NCBI RefSeq assembly: GCF_018138145.1
Contig: NZ_CP073104.1
Coordinates: 682,001 to 746,000, forward strand
Source: Pseudomonas sp. SCA2728.1_7
GTDB lineage: Bacteria; Pseudomonadota; Gammaproteobacteria; Pseudomonadales; Pseudomonadaceae
Length of the DNA: 64,000 nucleotides
Direction: 5' to 3'
Below the pieces are notes generated by a model, which did not search any database, was not told the DNA's origin, and worked only from the letters and a program-made list of their open reading frames with translations. Positions 22,243 to 31,303 of this stretch are shown piece after piece. The translations under genes were made by a program, and so were the position numbers. Positions within the stretch are counted from its first letter, which is position 1. Each line of letters starts with the position of its first letter.

Positions 22243-23601
22243 TTAAACGCTCAGCATCAGGAACTCACGCTCCCACGAGCTGATCACGCGCTTGAAGTTT
22301 TCATGCTCGGCACGCTTCACCGCGACATAACCACGGACAAACTTGTCGCCGAGGTATTGCGCAACGGTTTCGCATTCTTCCATCTGCGTCAGCGCTTCCT
22401 CGATGGTGATCGGCAAGCGCAGGTTGCGGCGTTCATAGGCGCGGCCCTGTACCCCGGCACTTGGCTCGATACCTTCGACCATGCCGATGTAACCGCAGAG
22501 CAGACTCGCGGCGATCGCCAGATACGGGTTGGCATCGGCACCTGGCAGACGGTTTTCCACACGCATCGCTTCAGGGCTTGAGGTCGGCACACGCAGGCCG
22601 ACGGTGCGGTTTTCTTCGCCCCATTCAACGTTGACCGGCGCCGAGGTGTCCGGCAGGAAGCGGCGGAACGAGTTGACGTTCGGCGCGAACATCGGCAGCA
22701 CTTTCGGGATGTATTTCTGCAAACCACCGATGTAGTGCAGGAACAGTTCGCTCATCTGCCCGTCAGCATTGGCGAAAATCGGTTTGCCAGTGGCGATGTC
22801 CACCACGCTTTGGTGAATGTGCATGGCGCTGCCCGGCTCATCGCCGATCGGCTTGGCCATGAACGTCGCCGCAACGTTGTGCTTGAGTGCAGCCTCACGC
22901 ATGGTGCGTTTGAACACGGTGATCTGGTCGGCCAGATCCAGTGCGTCGCCATGACGGAAGTTGATTTCCATCTGCGCCGGGCCGTCTTCGTGGATCAGCG
23001 TATCGAGGTCCAGACCTTGCAGTTCGCACCAGTCGTAGACGTCTTCGAACAGCGGATCGAATTCGTTGGCGGCATCGATGGAGAACGACTGCCGGCCACT
23101 TTCCGCACGGCCCGAACGGCCCAATGGTGCCTTGAGCGGCAAGTCCGGGTCTTCGCAGCGTTGGGTCAGGTAGAACTCCATTTCCGGCGCAACAATCGGC
23201 TTCCAGCCTTTGTCGGTGTACAGCTGCAAGACTTTCTTCAGCACGTTGCGCGGCGACAGTTCGATCGGGTTGCCGAACTTGTCGAAGGTGTCGTGGATAA
23301 CGATGGCGGTCGGTTCGATCGCCCACGGAATCACGTAGACCGCGTCAGCCACGGGCTTGCAGACCATGTCGATATCGGCAGGATCGAGCAGGTCGTAGTA
23401 GATGTCGTCGTCGACAAAATCCCCGGTTACCGTTTGCAGCAGCACACTTTCCGGCAGGCGCATGCCTCGCTCATGCAGGAACTTGTTGGTCGGTGCGATC
23501 TTGCCGCGGGCAATGCCGGTCAGGTCGCTGACCACACATTCGACTTCGGTAATCTTGTGATCTTTCAGCCACGTGAACAGCTGATCGAAAGGGGCATTCA
23601 T
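22243..23601 (-). CDS. puuA: Gamma-glutamylpolyamine synthetase, glutamine synthetase-like (PuuA/SpuB)
   Basis: 452-residue glutamine-synthetase-fold enzyme starting MNAPFDQLFTWLKDHKITEV, as in Pseudomonas SpuB/PuuA-like proteins. It ligates glutamate to a polyamine using ATP. Visible motifs include the metal-binding VAPEMEFYL, the GSAMHIHQSV loop and a C-terminal VENRLPGADANPYLA. The longer upstream frame is rejected: the ATG at 23601 has GAGG upstream and matches the family start. It is the first gene of the puuA-potF-puuB set, divergent from an AraC regulator. Confidence 0.9.
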   Translation of the reverse strand: MNAPFDQLFTWLKDHKITEVECVVSDLTGIARGKIAPTNKFLHERGMRLPESVLLQTVTGDFVDDDIYYDLLDPADIDMVCKPVADAVYVIPWAIEPTAIVIHDTFDKFGNPIELSPRNVLKKVLQLYTDKGWKPIVAPEMEFYLTQRCEDPDLPLKAPLGRSGRAESGRQSFSIDAANEFDPLFEDVYDWCELQGLDLDTLIHEDGPAQMEINFRHGDALDLADQITVFKRTMREAALKHNVAATFMAKPIGDEPGSAMHIHQSVVDIATGKPIFANADGQMSELFLHYIGGLQKYIPKVLPMFAPNVNSFRRFLPDTSAPVNVEWGEENRTVGLRVPTSSPEAMRVENRLPGADANPYLAIAASLLCGYIGMVEGIEPSAGVQGRAYERRNLRLPITIEEALTQMEECETVAQYLGDKFVRGYVAVKRAEHENFKRVISSWEREFLMLSV

Positions 23602-23735
23602 AAAGACCTCGTTATTGGTTTTATAGACGCCGGGGAGGGCGGGTTTCATCTTCCGCCCCTTCCCCTGTGGCGCGTTGACGACTATCTTGGGCGAGCCTTG
23701 CAGTTCCATCTATCCACTTTAAGCAGCACCAAAGC

Positions 23736-23750
23736 GCACCAAAAGAGTGC
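23736..23750. promoter_or_regulatory. Candidate NtrC-type site between puuA and the AraC gene
   Basis: GCACCAAAAGAGTGC, with GCAC and GTGC arms 7 bases apart, closely resembles the NtrC dyad (GCACTATTTTGGTGC in enteric bacteria). A second half-site GCACC lies at 23726-23730. It is 135 bases upstream of puuA and just before the AraC start. I could not find a convincing sigma-54 -24/-12 element on the minus strand, so its function is open. Confidence 0.35.
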
Positions 23751-23763
23751 GCAAGGTCACCCC

Positions 23764-24663
23764 ATGACAACGTGCAATCCACTACAAGTCCAAGCGTTCA
23801 ACACCGCCGATGTGGCCGAACAAGTCCGCGCGACACCAGGCTGGGTTCAGCATTACCAACAGATGTCGCCGGGCCATTTCGCCGGGCAGATCCGCTATCT
23901 GGATCTGCAGGGTGTCGAGGTCTATGAAGAGCAGATGAACACCCGGGTCGAGCAGAATTTCAGTGCGCCATCGGGTGCTCTGGCGTTCTGTTTTGATCGC
24001 AGTGACAACGCGCTGTACCTGCTCAATGAAGAGAGCCGCAACATCTGGATCACCCCGGAGAACTATCAGGAAATTGCCGTGGTGTTCGGTCCGGAGTTTG
24101 TCCGTCAGCACGGTCTGGATGTGGCGAAACTCGAAGGCTTGTTCATGACGCAACTCAATTGCGGGCAGAACGCCTTGTTCAGTAAATGGTTAAGCTCAAC
24201 TCTCACGAAGTTGTCGCAAGCTGTTGATCCTCTTGATAAAGATGCACTTGCCCAGCAGCTGCTGGAAGACTGTCTGTTCATTCTCGACAACGCTCACACC
24301 AGCCTCGATCGCGGTGGCTTACAGCGTCGTACCGAGGAACGGATGATCATGAAACGGGTGGGAGAGTGGGCGGCGGATTCGCCGGAAGACACGGTCAATC
24401 TGCTGGAGCTTTCGCAAGTGGCCGGGGTGCCGTTGCGGCAATTGCAGCAGGCGTTCAAGGCCTACACCGGGATGACCCCGAGTCACTGGCTGCGCCTGCG
24501 CCGATTGAACAGCGCACACCGCGAATTGCTCAAACGTCGGCCCACCGAAACCACCGTCGCCGAAGTGGCGATGCAGTGGTCGTTCTGGCATTTGGGAAGG
24601 TTTTCCAGCAGTTACCGGGCGTTGTTCAAGGAGTTGCCGAGCGAGACCTTGAAGCGCTCATGA
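23764..24663 (+). CDS. AraC-family transcriptional regulator (EutR-like)
   Basis: 299 residues from the ATG at 23764; the frame open upstream of it is antisense to puuA and is a shadow. The N-terminal half is a ligand-sensing domain (QVQAFNTADVAEQVRATPGW). The C-terminal 100 residues form two helix-turn-helix units, LLELSQVAGVPLRQLQQAF and TTVAEVAMQWSFWHLGRFSS. It is divergent from the puuA-like gene, so it probably controls polyamine use, although this is inferred from position only. Confidence 0.85.
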   Translation: MTTCNPLQVQAFNTADVAEQVRATPGWVQHYQQMSPGHFAGQIRYLDLQGVEVYEEQMNTRVEQNFSAPSGALAFCFDRSDNALYLLNEESRNIWITPENYQEIAVVFGPEFVRQHGLDVAKLEGLFMTQLNCGQNALFSKWLSSTLTKLSQAVDPLDKDALAQQLLEDCLFILDNAHTSLDRGGLQRRTEERMIMKRVGEWAADSPEDTVNLLELSQVAGVPLRQLQQAFKAYTGMTPSHWLRLRRLNSAHRELLKRRPTETTVAEVAMQWSFWHLGRFSSSYRALFKELPSETLKRS

Positions 24664-24705
24664 ATGCCGTCGTGGATAAAAAGGCTTTGTGTCGGCGCGC
24701 AAGTT

Positions 24706-24724
24706 AAATAGAATCACTCTCATT
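24706..24724 (+). promoter_or_regulatory. Candidate Fur box upstream of the ECF sigma gene
   Basis: AAATAGAATCACTCTCATT; its reverse complement AATGAGAGTGATTCTATTT is close to the AATGAGAATNATTCTCATT form of the Fur dyad. It lies 30-48 bases before the sigma factor start, where it could cover the promoter. Iron-repressed ECF sigma genes of pseudomonads usually have such a box. Confidence 0.6.
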
Positions 24725-24753
24725 TGAAGCTGACTTCGCGCAGGACTCTTGAG

Positions 24754-25263
24754 ATGACTGAAGCAGCGACGCCATCGCCGCAGCACCTGCACGAACTGTA
24801 TCGCGATCACCGGGGCTGGCTGGAAACCTGGCTGCGGCGGCGCATGGGCAATGCCTGGGATGCGGCGGATTTGAGTCAGGACACCTTTCTGCGCGTGCTG
24901 TGCAGCGCTCAGCCGATTACCGATATGCGCGAGCCGCGGGCGTATTTGCTGACCGTCGGCAAACGCCTGCTGAGCAACTTCTACACCCGCCGTAGCCTGG
25001 AAAAAGCCTACCTCGAAGCCCTCGCGCAATTGCCTGAAGAGTGCGTGCCTTCGCCTGAACAGCGCTGGCTGCTGCTGGAAACCCTGCAAGCGCTGGACGA
25101 ACTGCTCGATGGTTTGCCCCGAGCCGTGCGCCGGGCCTTTCTCTTGAGTCAGCTTGAAGGCCTCGGTTATCGCGAAATCGCCGAGCGCCTGCAGGTCTCA
25201 GAGCGCACAATAAAACGTTATATGGCAATGGCCTACGAGCATTGTTTGATGTTGGATCTATGA
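24754..25263 (+). CDS. ECF RNA polymerase sigma factor (FecI/iron-starvation type)
   Basis: 169 residues with sigma region 2 (WDAADLSQDTFLRVL, EPRAYLLTVGKRL) and region 4 (AFLLSQLEGLGYREIAERL followed by VSERTIKRYMAMAYEHC). The ATG at 24754 is chosen over one ten codons upstream because it gives the family start; a GGACTCTTGAG stretch precedes it. It is followed by an overlapping fecR-like gene and then a TonB-dependent receptor with an STN domain, so this is a cell-surface signalling set. It should direct transcription of the receptor gene when ferri-siderophore is bound. Confidence 0.93.
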   Translation: MTEAATPSPQHLHELYRDHRGWLETWLRRRMGNAWDAADLSQDTFLRVLCSAQPITDMREPRAYLLTVGKRLLSNFYTRRSLEKAYLEALAQLPEECVPSPEQRWLLLETLQALDELLDGLPRAVRRAFLLSQLEGLGYREIAERLQVSERTIKRYMAMAYEHCLMLDL

Positions 25264-26210
25264 TGCGCGTTGCGCCCAACACCGAAGCGCGTGAAGTCGC
25301 GCGTGCCGCCGCACAGTGGTTGGCATTGCTCGAGTCCGGCGAAGCCAGTGAAGCCGATCACGTGCGCCTTAAGAGCTGGCGCGACAGCGATAGCCGCCAT
25401 GAAAACGCCTGGCAGAAGATTCAATTACTGCGCCAGCGCTTTTCCAGTCTGCCAGCAGAATTGGCCATGGCCACACTCGATCGCCCGGATCTGGCGCGGC
25501 GTGCAGCATTGAAAAAGGCGCTGGGTCTGGCGGCTTTGGTGCCGACGGCGTGGTTGATCAGTCGCCAGTTGCCACTCGACGTCTGGCGCGCAGATTTGCA
25601 GACTTCCACCGGCGAGCACACGCGAACACGGCTGGCCGACGGCAGCACCTTGCAGCTGAACACCGCCAGTGCGGTGAACGTCGATCTGGCCAGCCGTCAG
25701 TTGACGCTGGTGCGCGGCGAAATGGCGCTCAACGTTCCGGGTAGCACGACATTGACGGTCAACGCGCCGTACGGTCGGATCATTGTCAGCCGCAGCGAAA
25801 TCTGCGTGCGCCTCAACGAGCGTGACTGCAACGTGTCGGTCGTCAGCGGCTCGGTGCAATTGCAGCCGTTGCACGGGCCGGCGCTGCAGTTGAACGCCGG
25901 GCAACAGGTCAGCCTGCAAGCTTCTGGCGCCGGCCCCGTCGCGCTGTTCGACGCCAAAATGCCGGGCTGGCGTGACGGTGTGTTAATGGCGCAAAACCAG
26001 CCGTTGGGGGATTTCCTGCGCGAGTTGAGCCGTTATCGCTCGGGGCTGCTGCGCTGGGAGCCGGCACTTGAAAGTTTGCGGGTCACCGGCAGTTTCCGCC
26101 TCGACGACACCGATAAAGTGCTGGCCCTGCTGGCGGCGAGCCTGCCGTTGGAGGTGCATTCGCGCACGCGTTTCTGGGTAACGCTGGCGCCGCGAAAAAA
26201 TATCGTCTGA
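25260..26210 (+). CDS. FecR-family anti-sigma/sigma regulator
   Basis: 316 residues. The N-terminal cytoplasmic part has the DUF4880 motif AREVARAAAQWLALLESGEAS and the Trp-rich WRDSDSRHENAWQKIQLL. A membrane segment lies at about 83-100 (LGLAALVPTAWLISRQLP). The periplasmic FecR domain follows (THTRTRLADGS-like HTRTRLADGSTLQLNTASAV), then a C-terminal STN-like part. It conveys the receptor signal to the sigma factor. Its ATG overlaps the sigma stop (ATGA), which indicates coupling. Confidence 0.92.
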   Translation: MMRVAPNTEAREVARAAAQWLALLESGEASEADHVRLKSWRDSDSRHENAWQKIQLLRQRFSSLPAELAMATLDRPDLARRAALKKALGLAALVPTAWLISRQLPLDVWRADLQTSTGEHTRTRLADGSTLQLNTASAVNVDLASRQLTLVRGEMALNVPGSTTLTVNAPYGRIIVSRSEICVRLNERDCNVSVVSGSVQLQPLHGPALQLNAGQQVSLQASGAGPVALFDAKMPGWRDGVLMAQNQPLGDFLRELSRYRSGLLRWEPALESLRVTGSFRLDDTDKVLALLAASLPLEVHSRTRFWVTLAPRKNIV

Positions 26211-26277
26211 AGCCTGTCCCTTTTTTTCGCCTCACCGGTCATTGCAGGTAAGTGAACAAAATCGAGAGCTTCTTCCA

Positions 26278-28677
26278 ATGCCCGCAGTATTCCCAAGTCG
26301 TTTGCGTCCGTTGTTGCAGTTGAGCCTCCTGCTGAGCCTGAGTGCCAGCCCTGTGTTGATTCAATCCAGTTGGGCCGAAGACGCCCGGCGCAGCTATCAG
26401 GTGCCGGCTGGCAGCCTGAGTGCAGTGTTGACAAGATTTGCCGGTTTGGCCGGGGTCAATCTGTCGGTCGATCCGGCACTGGTGAGTGGCCGCAACAGCA
26501 ACGGTTTGTCGGGCGAGTTTGGCGTGGAGGAGGGATTCACCCGGTTGTTGCTGGGTTCCGGTCTGCAACTGCAACCGCTGGGCGAGCAGGCCTACACATT
26601 GATTCCAGCCGCCGAGGGCAGCAGCCTGCAACTGGCGCCGACGTCGATTCTTGGTGCCACCGGTTCAAGTGATGCCGATGTGTTTGCCGGCGGCCAGGTT
26701 GCGCGGCGCGGCTCTCAGGGTTTGCTGGGGTCGAAAGACTTCATGGAAACCCCGTTCAGCATGACCACTTACACCAGCGAAGCCGTGAAAAACCAGCAGG
26801 CACGCACGCTGGGCGATCTGATCGCCAGCGACCCTTCGGTGCGCGCGACCAACCCGGCCGGTGGCCGCTACGAGCAGTTCACCATCCGTGGTTTCAGTCT
26901 GTTCAACAGCGACGTCGCCTATAACGGCCTCTATGGGGTGCTGCCGACTTACACGATCGATATGGAAATGGCCGATCGCGTCGATATTCTGAAAGGCCCG
27001 AGCCAACTCATTAACGGGATCTCGCCGCGGGGCAGTGTCGGCGGGGGGATCAACGTGGTGCCCAAGCGTGCCACCGACAAACCGATCACCTCGCTGACGG
27101 CCAATTATGCGTCGAACAATCAGGTGGGCGGCGCGGTGGATGTCGGCCGGCGGTTCGGTGAGGACAATCAGTTCGGCCTGCGCTTCAACGGCGTCAAACA
27201 ATCCGGTGATACCGAGTGGGATCATCAAAGTGTCGACCGTGACATGGCCGTGCTCGGTCTGGATTTTCGCGGTGAGCGCTTGCGACTTTCGACCGACATC
27301 GGCCACACCGAGCGCGATACCGACGCGCCGCAAGAGCGCGTGCAAGTCGCCGCCAATGCCAAGGTTCCGAGCGCGAACAAGGTGCATCGCAACTACGCGC
27401 AACCGTGGAGCCAGGCGAAAACCGAGGACACATTCGGCACAGTCAACGCCGAGTTCGACGTCAATGATTCGGTGATGCTGTACGGCGGCGTCGGCGCGCG
27501 CAAAAGTAATCATGACTTCTTGCGCCACGCCGTTTCCGTCACCAACGATGCCGGTGATTTCAGCGTACTGCCGCGCGACTTCACCCGCGACGAAAACGTG
27601 CGCACGGCCACGGCCGGCGTGCGCAACTGGTTCCATACCGGGCCGGTGAGCCATGAGGTCAACCTCGCGGCCAGCTACTTCTACATGGATTTCGAGAACG
27701 GCGGCGCACGTTACGCGGCAGGGCGCAGCAACCTGTATGAACCGGTGGAAACGGCTAAACCCGGCACGCCGACACGCAATGACGCCAAGGTCTACACGGA
27801 AAACCGCTTCAGCGGCGTGGCCTTGTCCGACACGCTGGACTTTTTCGATGATCGACTGTTGCTGACCCTCGGTGCGCGCTGGCAGCGGGTGAAAGTTGAT
27901 GACTGGAGCGATGACGTTAAAGGCGACACGGCTTACGACGAAGAAAAGGTCTCGCCATCGGGCGGGATTCTGTTCAAGGCCACGGACCGATTGTCGCTGT
28001 ACGCCAACTACATGGAAGGCCTGAGCCAAGGCAAGATCGCGCCGTCGACTTCCATCAACGAAGACGAAATCTTCCCGCCATTTATTAGCCGCCAGGTTGA
28101 AGTCGGTGCCAAGTACGATGCCGGCGCCTACGCGTTGACCGCTGCGGTATTTCGCATCAAGCAACCGGCGTACGAAACCAACGCCACCACGCGAGTCTTC
28201 GGGCCCAATGGCAAGCGCGAGAACAATGGCGTGGAGTTGAGCGTGTTCGGCGAACCGCTCAAAGGCGTCCGCTTGCTCGGTGGCGTGATGTACATCGACA
28301 GCGAATTGACCAAGACCACCAATGGCACCTTCGACGGCAATCGCGCGCCGGCGACGCCCAAATACAACGTCAATCTGGGCGCAGAGTGGGACGTGCCGAC
28401 TGTGCAGGGGCTGACGCTGACAACCCGTGGCATCTATTCCAGTTCGCAGTATCTGGATCAGTCTAACGACAAGGAAATCGATTCCTGGGAGCGCTTCGAC
28501 GTAGGGACGCGCTATGCCTTCAAGGTTGACGACAAAACCATCACCTTGCGCGGGAATATCGAGAACGTGCTGGATAAGCGTTATTGGAGTTCGGCAGGCG
28601 CTTCGGATGACAGTGAGCCGGGATTGACGTTGTCGACACCGAGAACCTATCTGCTTTCAGCGACGGTGGACTTCTGA
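26278..28677 (+). CDS. TonB-dependent ferric-siderophore receptor with signalling (STN) domain
   Basis: 799-residue outer-membrane receptor. Signal peptide about 1-33 (ending SSWAEDA), then an STN domain at about 38-110 (YQVPAGSLSAVLTRFAGLAG; TRLLLGSGLQLQPLGEQAYT), then the plug with VDILKGPSQLINGI and GGGINVVPKR, then the barrel ending in the aromatic STPRTYLLSATVDF. The STN domain shows it is a transducer that signals to the FecR and sigma proteins encoded just upstream. The pattern is of the FpvA/FiuA/FoxA group. The siderophore cannot be told from sequence by eye; a xenosiderophore is likely because no synthesis genes are nearby. Confidence 0.93.
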   Translation: MPAVFPSRLRPLLQLSLLLSLSASPVLIQSSWAEDARRSYQVPAGSLSAVLTRFAGLAGVNLSVDPALVSGRNSNGLSGEFGVEEGFTRLLLGSGLQLQPLGEQAYTLIPAAEGSSLQLAPTSILGATGSSDADVFAGGQVARRGSQGLLGSKDFMETPFSMTTYTSEAVKNQQARTLGDLIASDPSVRATNPAGGRYEQFTIRGFSLFNSDVAYNGLYGVLPTYTIDMEMADRVDILKGPSQLINGISPRGSVGGGINVVPKRATDKPITSLTANYASNNQVGGAVDVGRRFGEDNQFGLRFNGVKQSGDTEWDHQSVDRDMAVLGLDFRGERLRLSTDIGHTERDTDAPQERVQVAANAKVPSANKVHRNYAQPWSQAKTEDTFGTVNAEFDVNDSVMLYGGVGARKSNHDFLRHAVSVTNDAGDFSVLPRDFTRDENVRTATAGVRNWFHTGPVSHEVNLAASYFYMDFENGGARYAAGRSNLYEPVETAKPGTPTRNDAKVYTENRFSGVALSDTLDFFDDRLLLTLGARWQRVKVDDWSDDVKGDTAYDEEKVSPSGGILFKATDRLSLYANYMEGLSQGKIAPSTSINEDEIFPPFISRQVEVGAKYDAGAYALTAAVFRIKQPAYETNATTRVFGPNGKRENNGVELSVFGEPLKGVRLLGGVMYIDSELTKTTNGTFDGNRAPATPKYNVNLGAEWDVPTVQGLTLTTRGIYSSSQYLDQSNDKEIDSWERFDVGTRYAFKVDDKTITLRGNIENVLDKRYWSSAGASDDSEPGLTLSTPRTYLLSATVDF

Positions 28678-28732
28678 TTCCACTCGGCAAATCCAAAGCA
28701 ATCGGGAGTGCTATCAGCGAGCTGACCCACTC

Positions 28733-29725
28733 TCAGAGTGATGTCCTGACCACCAATGGACAGTCAACTCGCTGAGTTCCCGATAGCTCCAGGGTCTCGA
28801 TCAGATGACGTGCAGCCTGGCACCCAATTTCGTAGTACGGCAGTTGCACGGTGGTCAGCGGCGGGATGAACAACTCGGCAATGCCGATCATGTTGTCGTA
28901 GCCGAGCACGGCGACATCGTCGGGAATTTTCAGGCCGCGCCCCAACAACAGCTGATAGGCACAAAAGGCAATGCGGTCGTTGCCACAGATCAGAATATCG
29001 AATTGGGGACGACCATCAATGACATGCCGGTCGAGGATAGCGGCTGTTTCACCATAGGCATCATGATCGGAAAGGTCGTATTGCAGGACTGTGTCAGGCG
29101 CCAGTCCGAATGCCTGACAGGCACGCTGCAGGCCTTTTTGTCGCAGCCCCCATGCCAGACTCTGTTTCGGCAGATTGATACACAGAGGACGTTTGTAGCC
29201 GAGGCTCAATGCGTGGTGTACGGCGCGGTACTGGCCCATTTCGTCGTCGGGTACATAGCTGACGAGGTCGCTGTCATCTGCCAGACAATTGGCGAGCACC
29301 AGAGGCTTGCTCTTCAAGCGCTCGGGAATGCTGACCTGGCGAAACCCCATGGCGCTGAAGATCAAGCCGTCTGGACGGTGCGACAGCATCAGATCGATGT
29401 TCTGGTCGGTGGGTGGGTTGCTTAGCAGGTTGAGGATAAAGACATTCCAGCCGGCCTGCTGCGCGGTCTGTTCAATGGACAGCAGCAGCTCGACCGCGAA
29501 GGGCGTGGTCGCAGTGTCCAGCGCGAACACGCCGATGGTGCGCGACTGCAGGTTGTCACCGCGCATCTTGCGCGCTGACAGGCTGGGTACGAATTGCAGT
29601 TCATCAATGGCACGACGCACCCGTAGGAGGGTTTCGGGGCTCAGTTTTTCCGGAGTATTGAGCGCTCGAGACACCGTCATCAGGGACACGCCGGCCAGTT
29701 GTGCAACGTCTTTCACTGAAGTCAT
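28733..29725 (-). CDS. LacI-family transcriptional regulator (ScrR-like)
   Basis: 330 residues. The N-terminal helix-turn-helix is MTSVKDVAQLAGVSLMTVSR followed by the hinge VPSLSARKMRG. The periplasmic-binding-fold effector domain contains IGVFALDTATTPFAVELL and VAVLGYDNMIGIAELFIPPL. It is the last gene of the sugar cluster, 75 bp after the GH32 hydrolase, and probably represses the sucrose genes through the operator-like palindrome at 35601-35612. Confidence 0.9.
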   Translation of the reverse strand: MTSVKDVAQLAGVSLMTVSRALNTPEKLSPETLLRVRRAIDELQFVPSLSARKMRGDNLQSRTIGVFALDTATTPFAVELLLSIEQTAQQAGWNVFILNLLSNPPTDQNIDLMLSHRPDGLIFSAMGFRQVSIPERLKSKPLVLANCLADDSDLVSYVPDDEMGQYRAVHHALSLGYKRPLCINLPKQSLAWGLRQKGLQRACQAFGLAPDTVLQYDLSDHDAYGETAAILDRHVIDGRPQFDILICGNDRIAFCAYQLLLGRGLKIPDDVAVLGYDNMIGIAELFIPPLTTVQLPYYEIGCQAARHLIETLELSGTQRVDCPLVVRTSL

Positions 29726-29800
29726 GCGAAGTGCGGCCGGTCAGGTTGACGCAGAATCATGACACAGGGCCCGGGCTTCTCGCGACCCGTATGACGCCGC

Positions 29801-31303
29801 TCATGACCATCCAGAACCGAGCGGCCATGCCTTGGCAATAGAGACGCGGCCGCCACTCCCGCTGGCCATCAGCTTCACACCCAGACTGTCGGAGCTCGGA
29901 TAGAGGCGACTGCTGAGGCTGAAGCGGCCGTTTTCGTCGAACACCTCGATGGACGAGCGATCAAGAAAAACGCGCAGCTCGAGTCGCTCTTGCGCCGGGT
30001 CTATCGAGACGCTGCGCTGGCCGGTGACTTGCGCACCCGAGCGGCTACGGTCAAGCACCAGGCGCTGCAGTGATGCATCGTAATAGAGCAGGGTTTCTTC
30101 ACGGCCGTCGTCGCTGCAGCGCAAGGCGACTCCCACGTGGCCGTCAGTGCAGCCGAGCAGATCCAGATGCACATGGAGTTCGAGCATATCGCCCTTCATA
30201 TCCGGTACCCAGCGGCTTCCCGACGCTTCCCACCACGGCGTCCCCGGCAATTGCGTCATTCGCAGCGCGCTGAGCTCCCGTGCCGGATACACGCAAAGGC
30301 GATCGGCGCACAGCTCCAATTCGCGGGGCAATCCGAGCATGCCGCACCAGTGATGGGCCTGGCTCGGCATCGGGCTTTCCCACATGTCCAGCCATGCCCA
30401 GACGAGGCGCCGACCATCGGCGGCCAACAGCGTTTGCGCCGCATAGAAATCATGGCCGTTATCCAGCTCGATAAAAGGCCCGCCGGTGAAGTGCCACTGG
30501 TTGTCGAGCTGGCCCACTCGATAACCGGTCTGGTACTTGTTGAGCCGGTCATAACCGTCGGCTTGCATGCCTTGTGGTGAGTACAGCAGCACATCGCGTC
30601 CATTCAGTCGAAACAGGTCCGGGCATTCCCACATATAGCCATCGCCCTCGCTGCCGGCGGACACATAGTCGAGGAATTCCCAGACGTGCAGATCCGTGGA
30701 CCGGTACAACGGCAGCAGCGGCCTGTCGCCCAAACGTGCGCCGGCAATCAGGTACCAATAGCCATCCGCCTGCCAGACCTTGGGGTCACGAAAGTGCATG
30801 ATGGCGTCTTGCGGCGCGCTGTCGATGACGGCCCCGTGTTTGACGAAGCGGATGCCATCGGTACTGGTTGCCAGGCACTGCACTTGACGGATCAAGCGTT
30901 CATCCCCCACTTCGCCCAGCCAGGTATGCCCGGTGTAGATCAAGGCCAGGGTATCGCCACAGACCACGGCGCTACCGGAAAAACAGCCGTCGTGGTCGCA
31001 GTCATCGCCGGGTGCCAGCGCAATGGGCAGGTGCTGCCAATGCACCAGATCGGCACTCTTGGCGTGGCCCCAATACATCGGCCCCCATTTCGCGTCGAAG
31101 GGGTGATGCTGATAGAACACGTGATATTCGCCACGAAAGTACACGACCCCGTTCGGATCGTTCATCCAGCCTGCCGGCGGGGCAATATGATAACCGGGTC
31201 GATAATCCTCGATGACGCGAGACTGGCTGTCAGCGAGTGCGCGCTGCGCAAGGTCATGGGTCGAAGACATGGGATCGCTCTGGGTATTCACAGACAAGGT
31301 CAT
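29801..31303 (-). CDS. GH32 beta-fructofuranosidase / sucrose hydrolase (ScrB/SacA-like)
   Basis: 500 residues, no signal peptide, so cytosolic. The GH32 nucleophile motif is present as GWMNDPNGVVYF, the transition-state Asp as FRDPKVW, and the acid/base Glu as MWECPDLFRL, followed by a C-terminal beta-sandwich domain (VFLDRSSIEVFDENGRF). It hydrolyses sucrose, or fructosyl sugars, after uptake. The gene overlaps the ABC ATPase gene by 4 bp. No PTS is present, so the substrate is probably unphosphorylated sucrose imported by the ABC system. Confidence 0.92.
   Translation of the reverse strand: MTLSVNTQSDPMSSTHDLAQRALADSQSRVIEDYRPGYHIAPPAGWMNDPNGVVYFRGEYHVFYQHHPFDAKWGPMYWGHAKSADLVHWQHLPIALAPGDDCDHDGCFSGSAVVCGDTLALIYTGHTWLGEVGDERLIRQVQCLATSTDGIRFVKHGAVIDSAPQDAIMHFRDPKVWQADGYWYLIAGARLGDRPLLPLYRSTDLHVWEFLDYVSAGSEGDGYMWECPDLFRLNGRDVLLYSPQGMQADGYDRLNKYQTGYRVGQLDNQWHFTGGPFIELDNGHDFYAAQTLLAADGRRLVWAWLDMWESPMPSQAHHWCGMLGLPRELELCADRLCVYPARELSALRMTQLPGTPWWEASGSRWVPDMKGDMLELHVHLDLLGCTDGHVGVALRCSDDGREETLLYYDASLQRLVLDRSRSGAQVTGQRSVSIDPAQERLELRVFLDRSSIEVFDENGRFSLSSRLYPSSDSLGVKLMASGSGGRVSIAKAWPLGSGWS

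Noticed and set aside
22735..23763. N-terminal extension of the AraC gene frame across puuA
   Set aside because: Antisense to the puuA-like gene and without family similarity; the AraC protein begins at 23764.
26665..28164. 499-codon antisense frame opposite the siderophore receptor
   Set aside because: No recognisable domain, lies entirely within the receptor gene, typical high-GC shadow.
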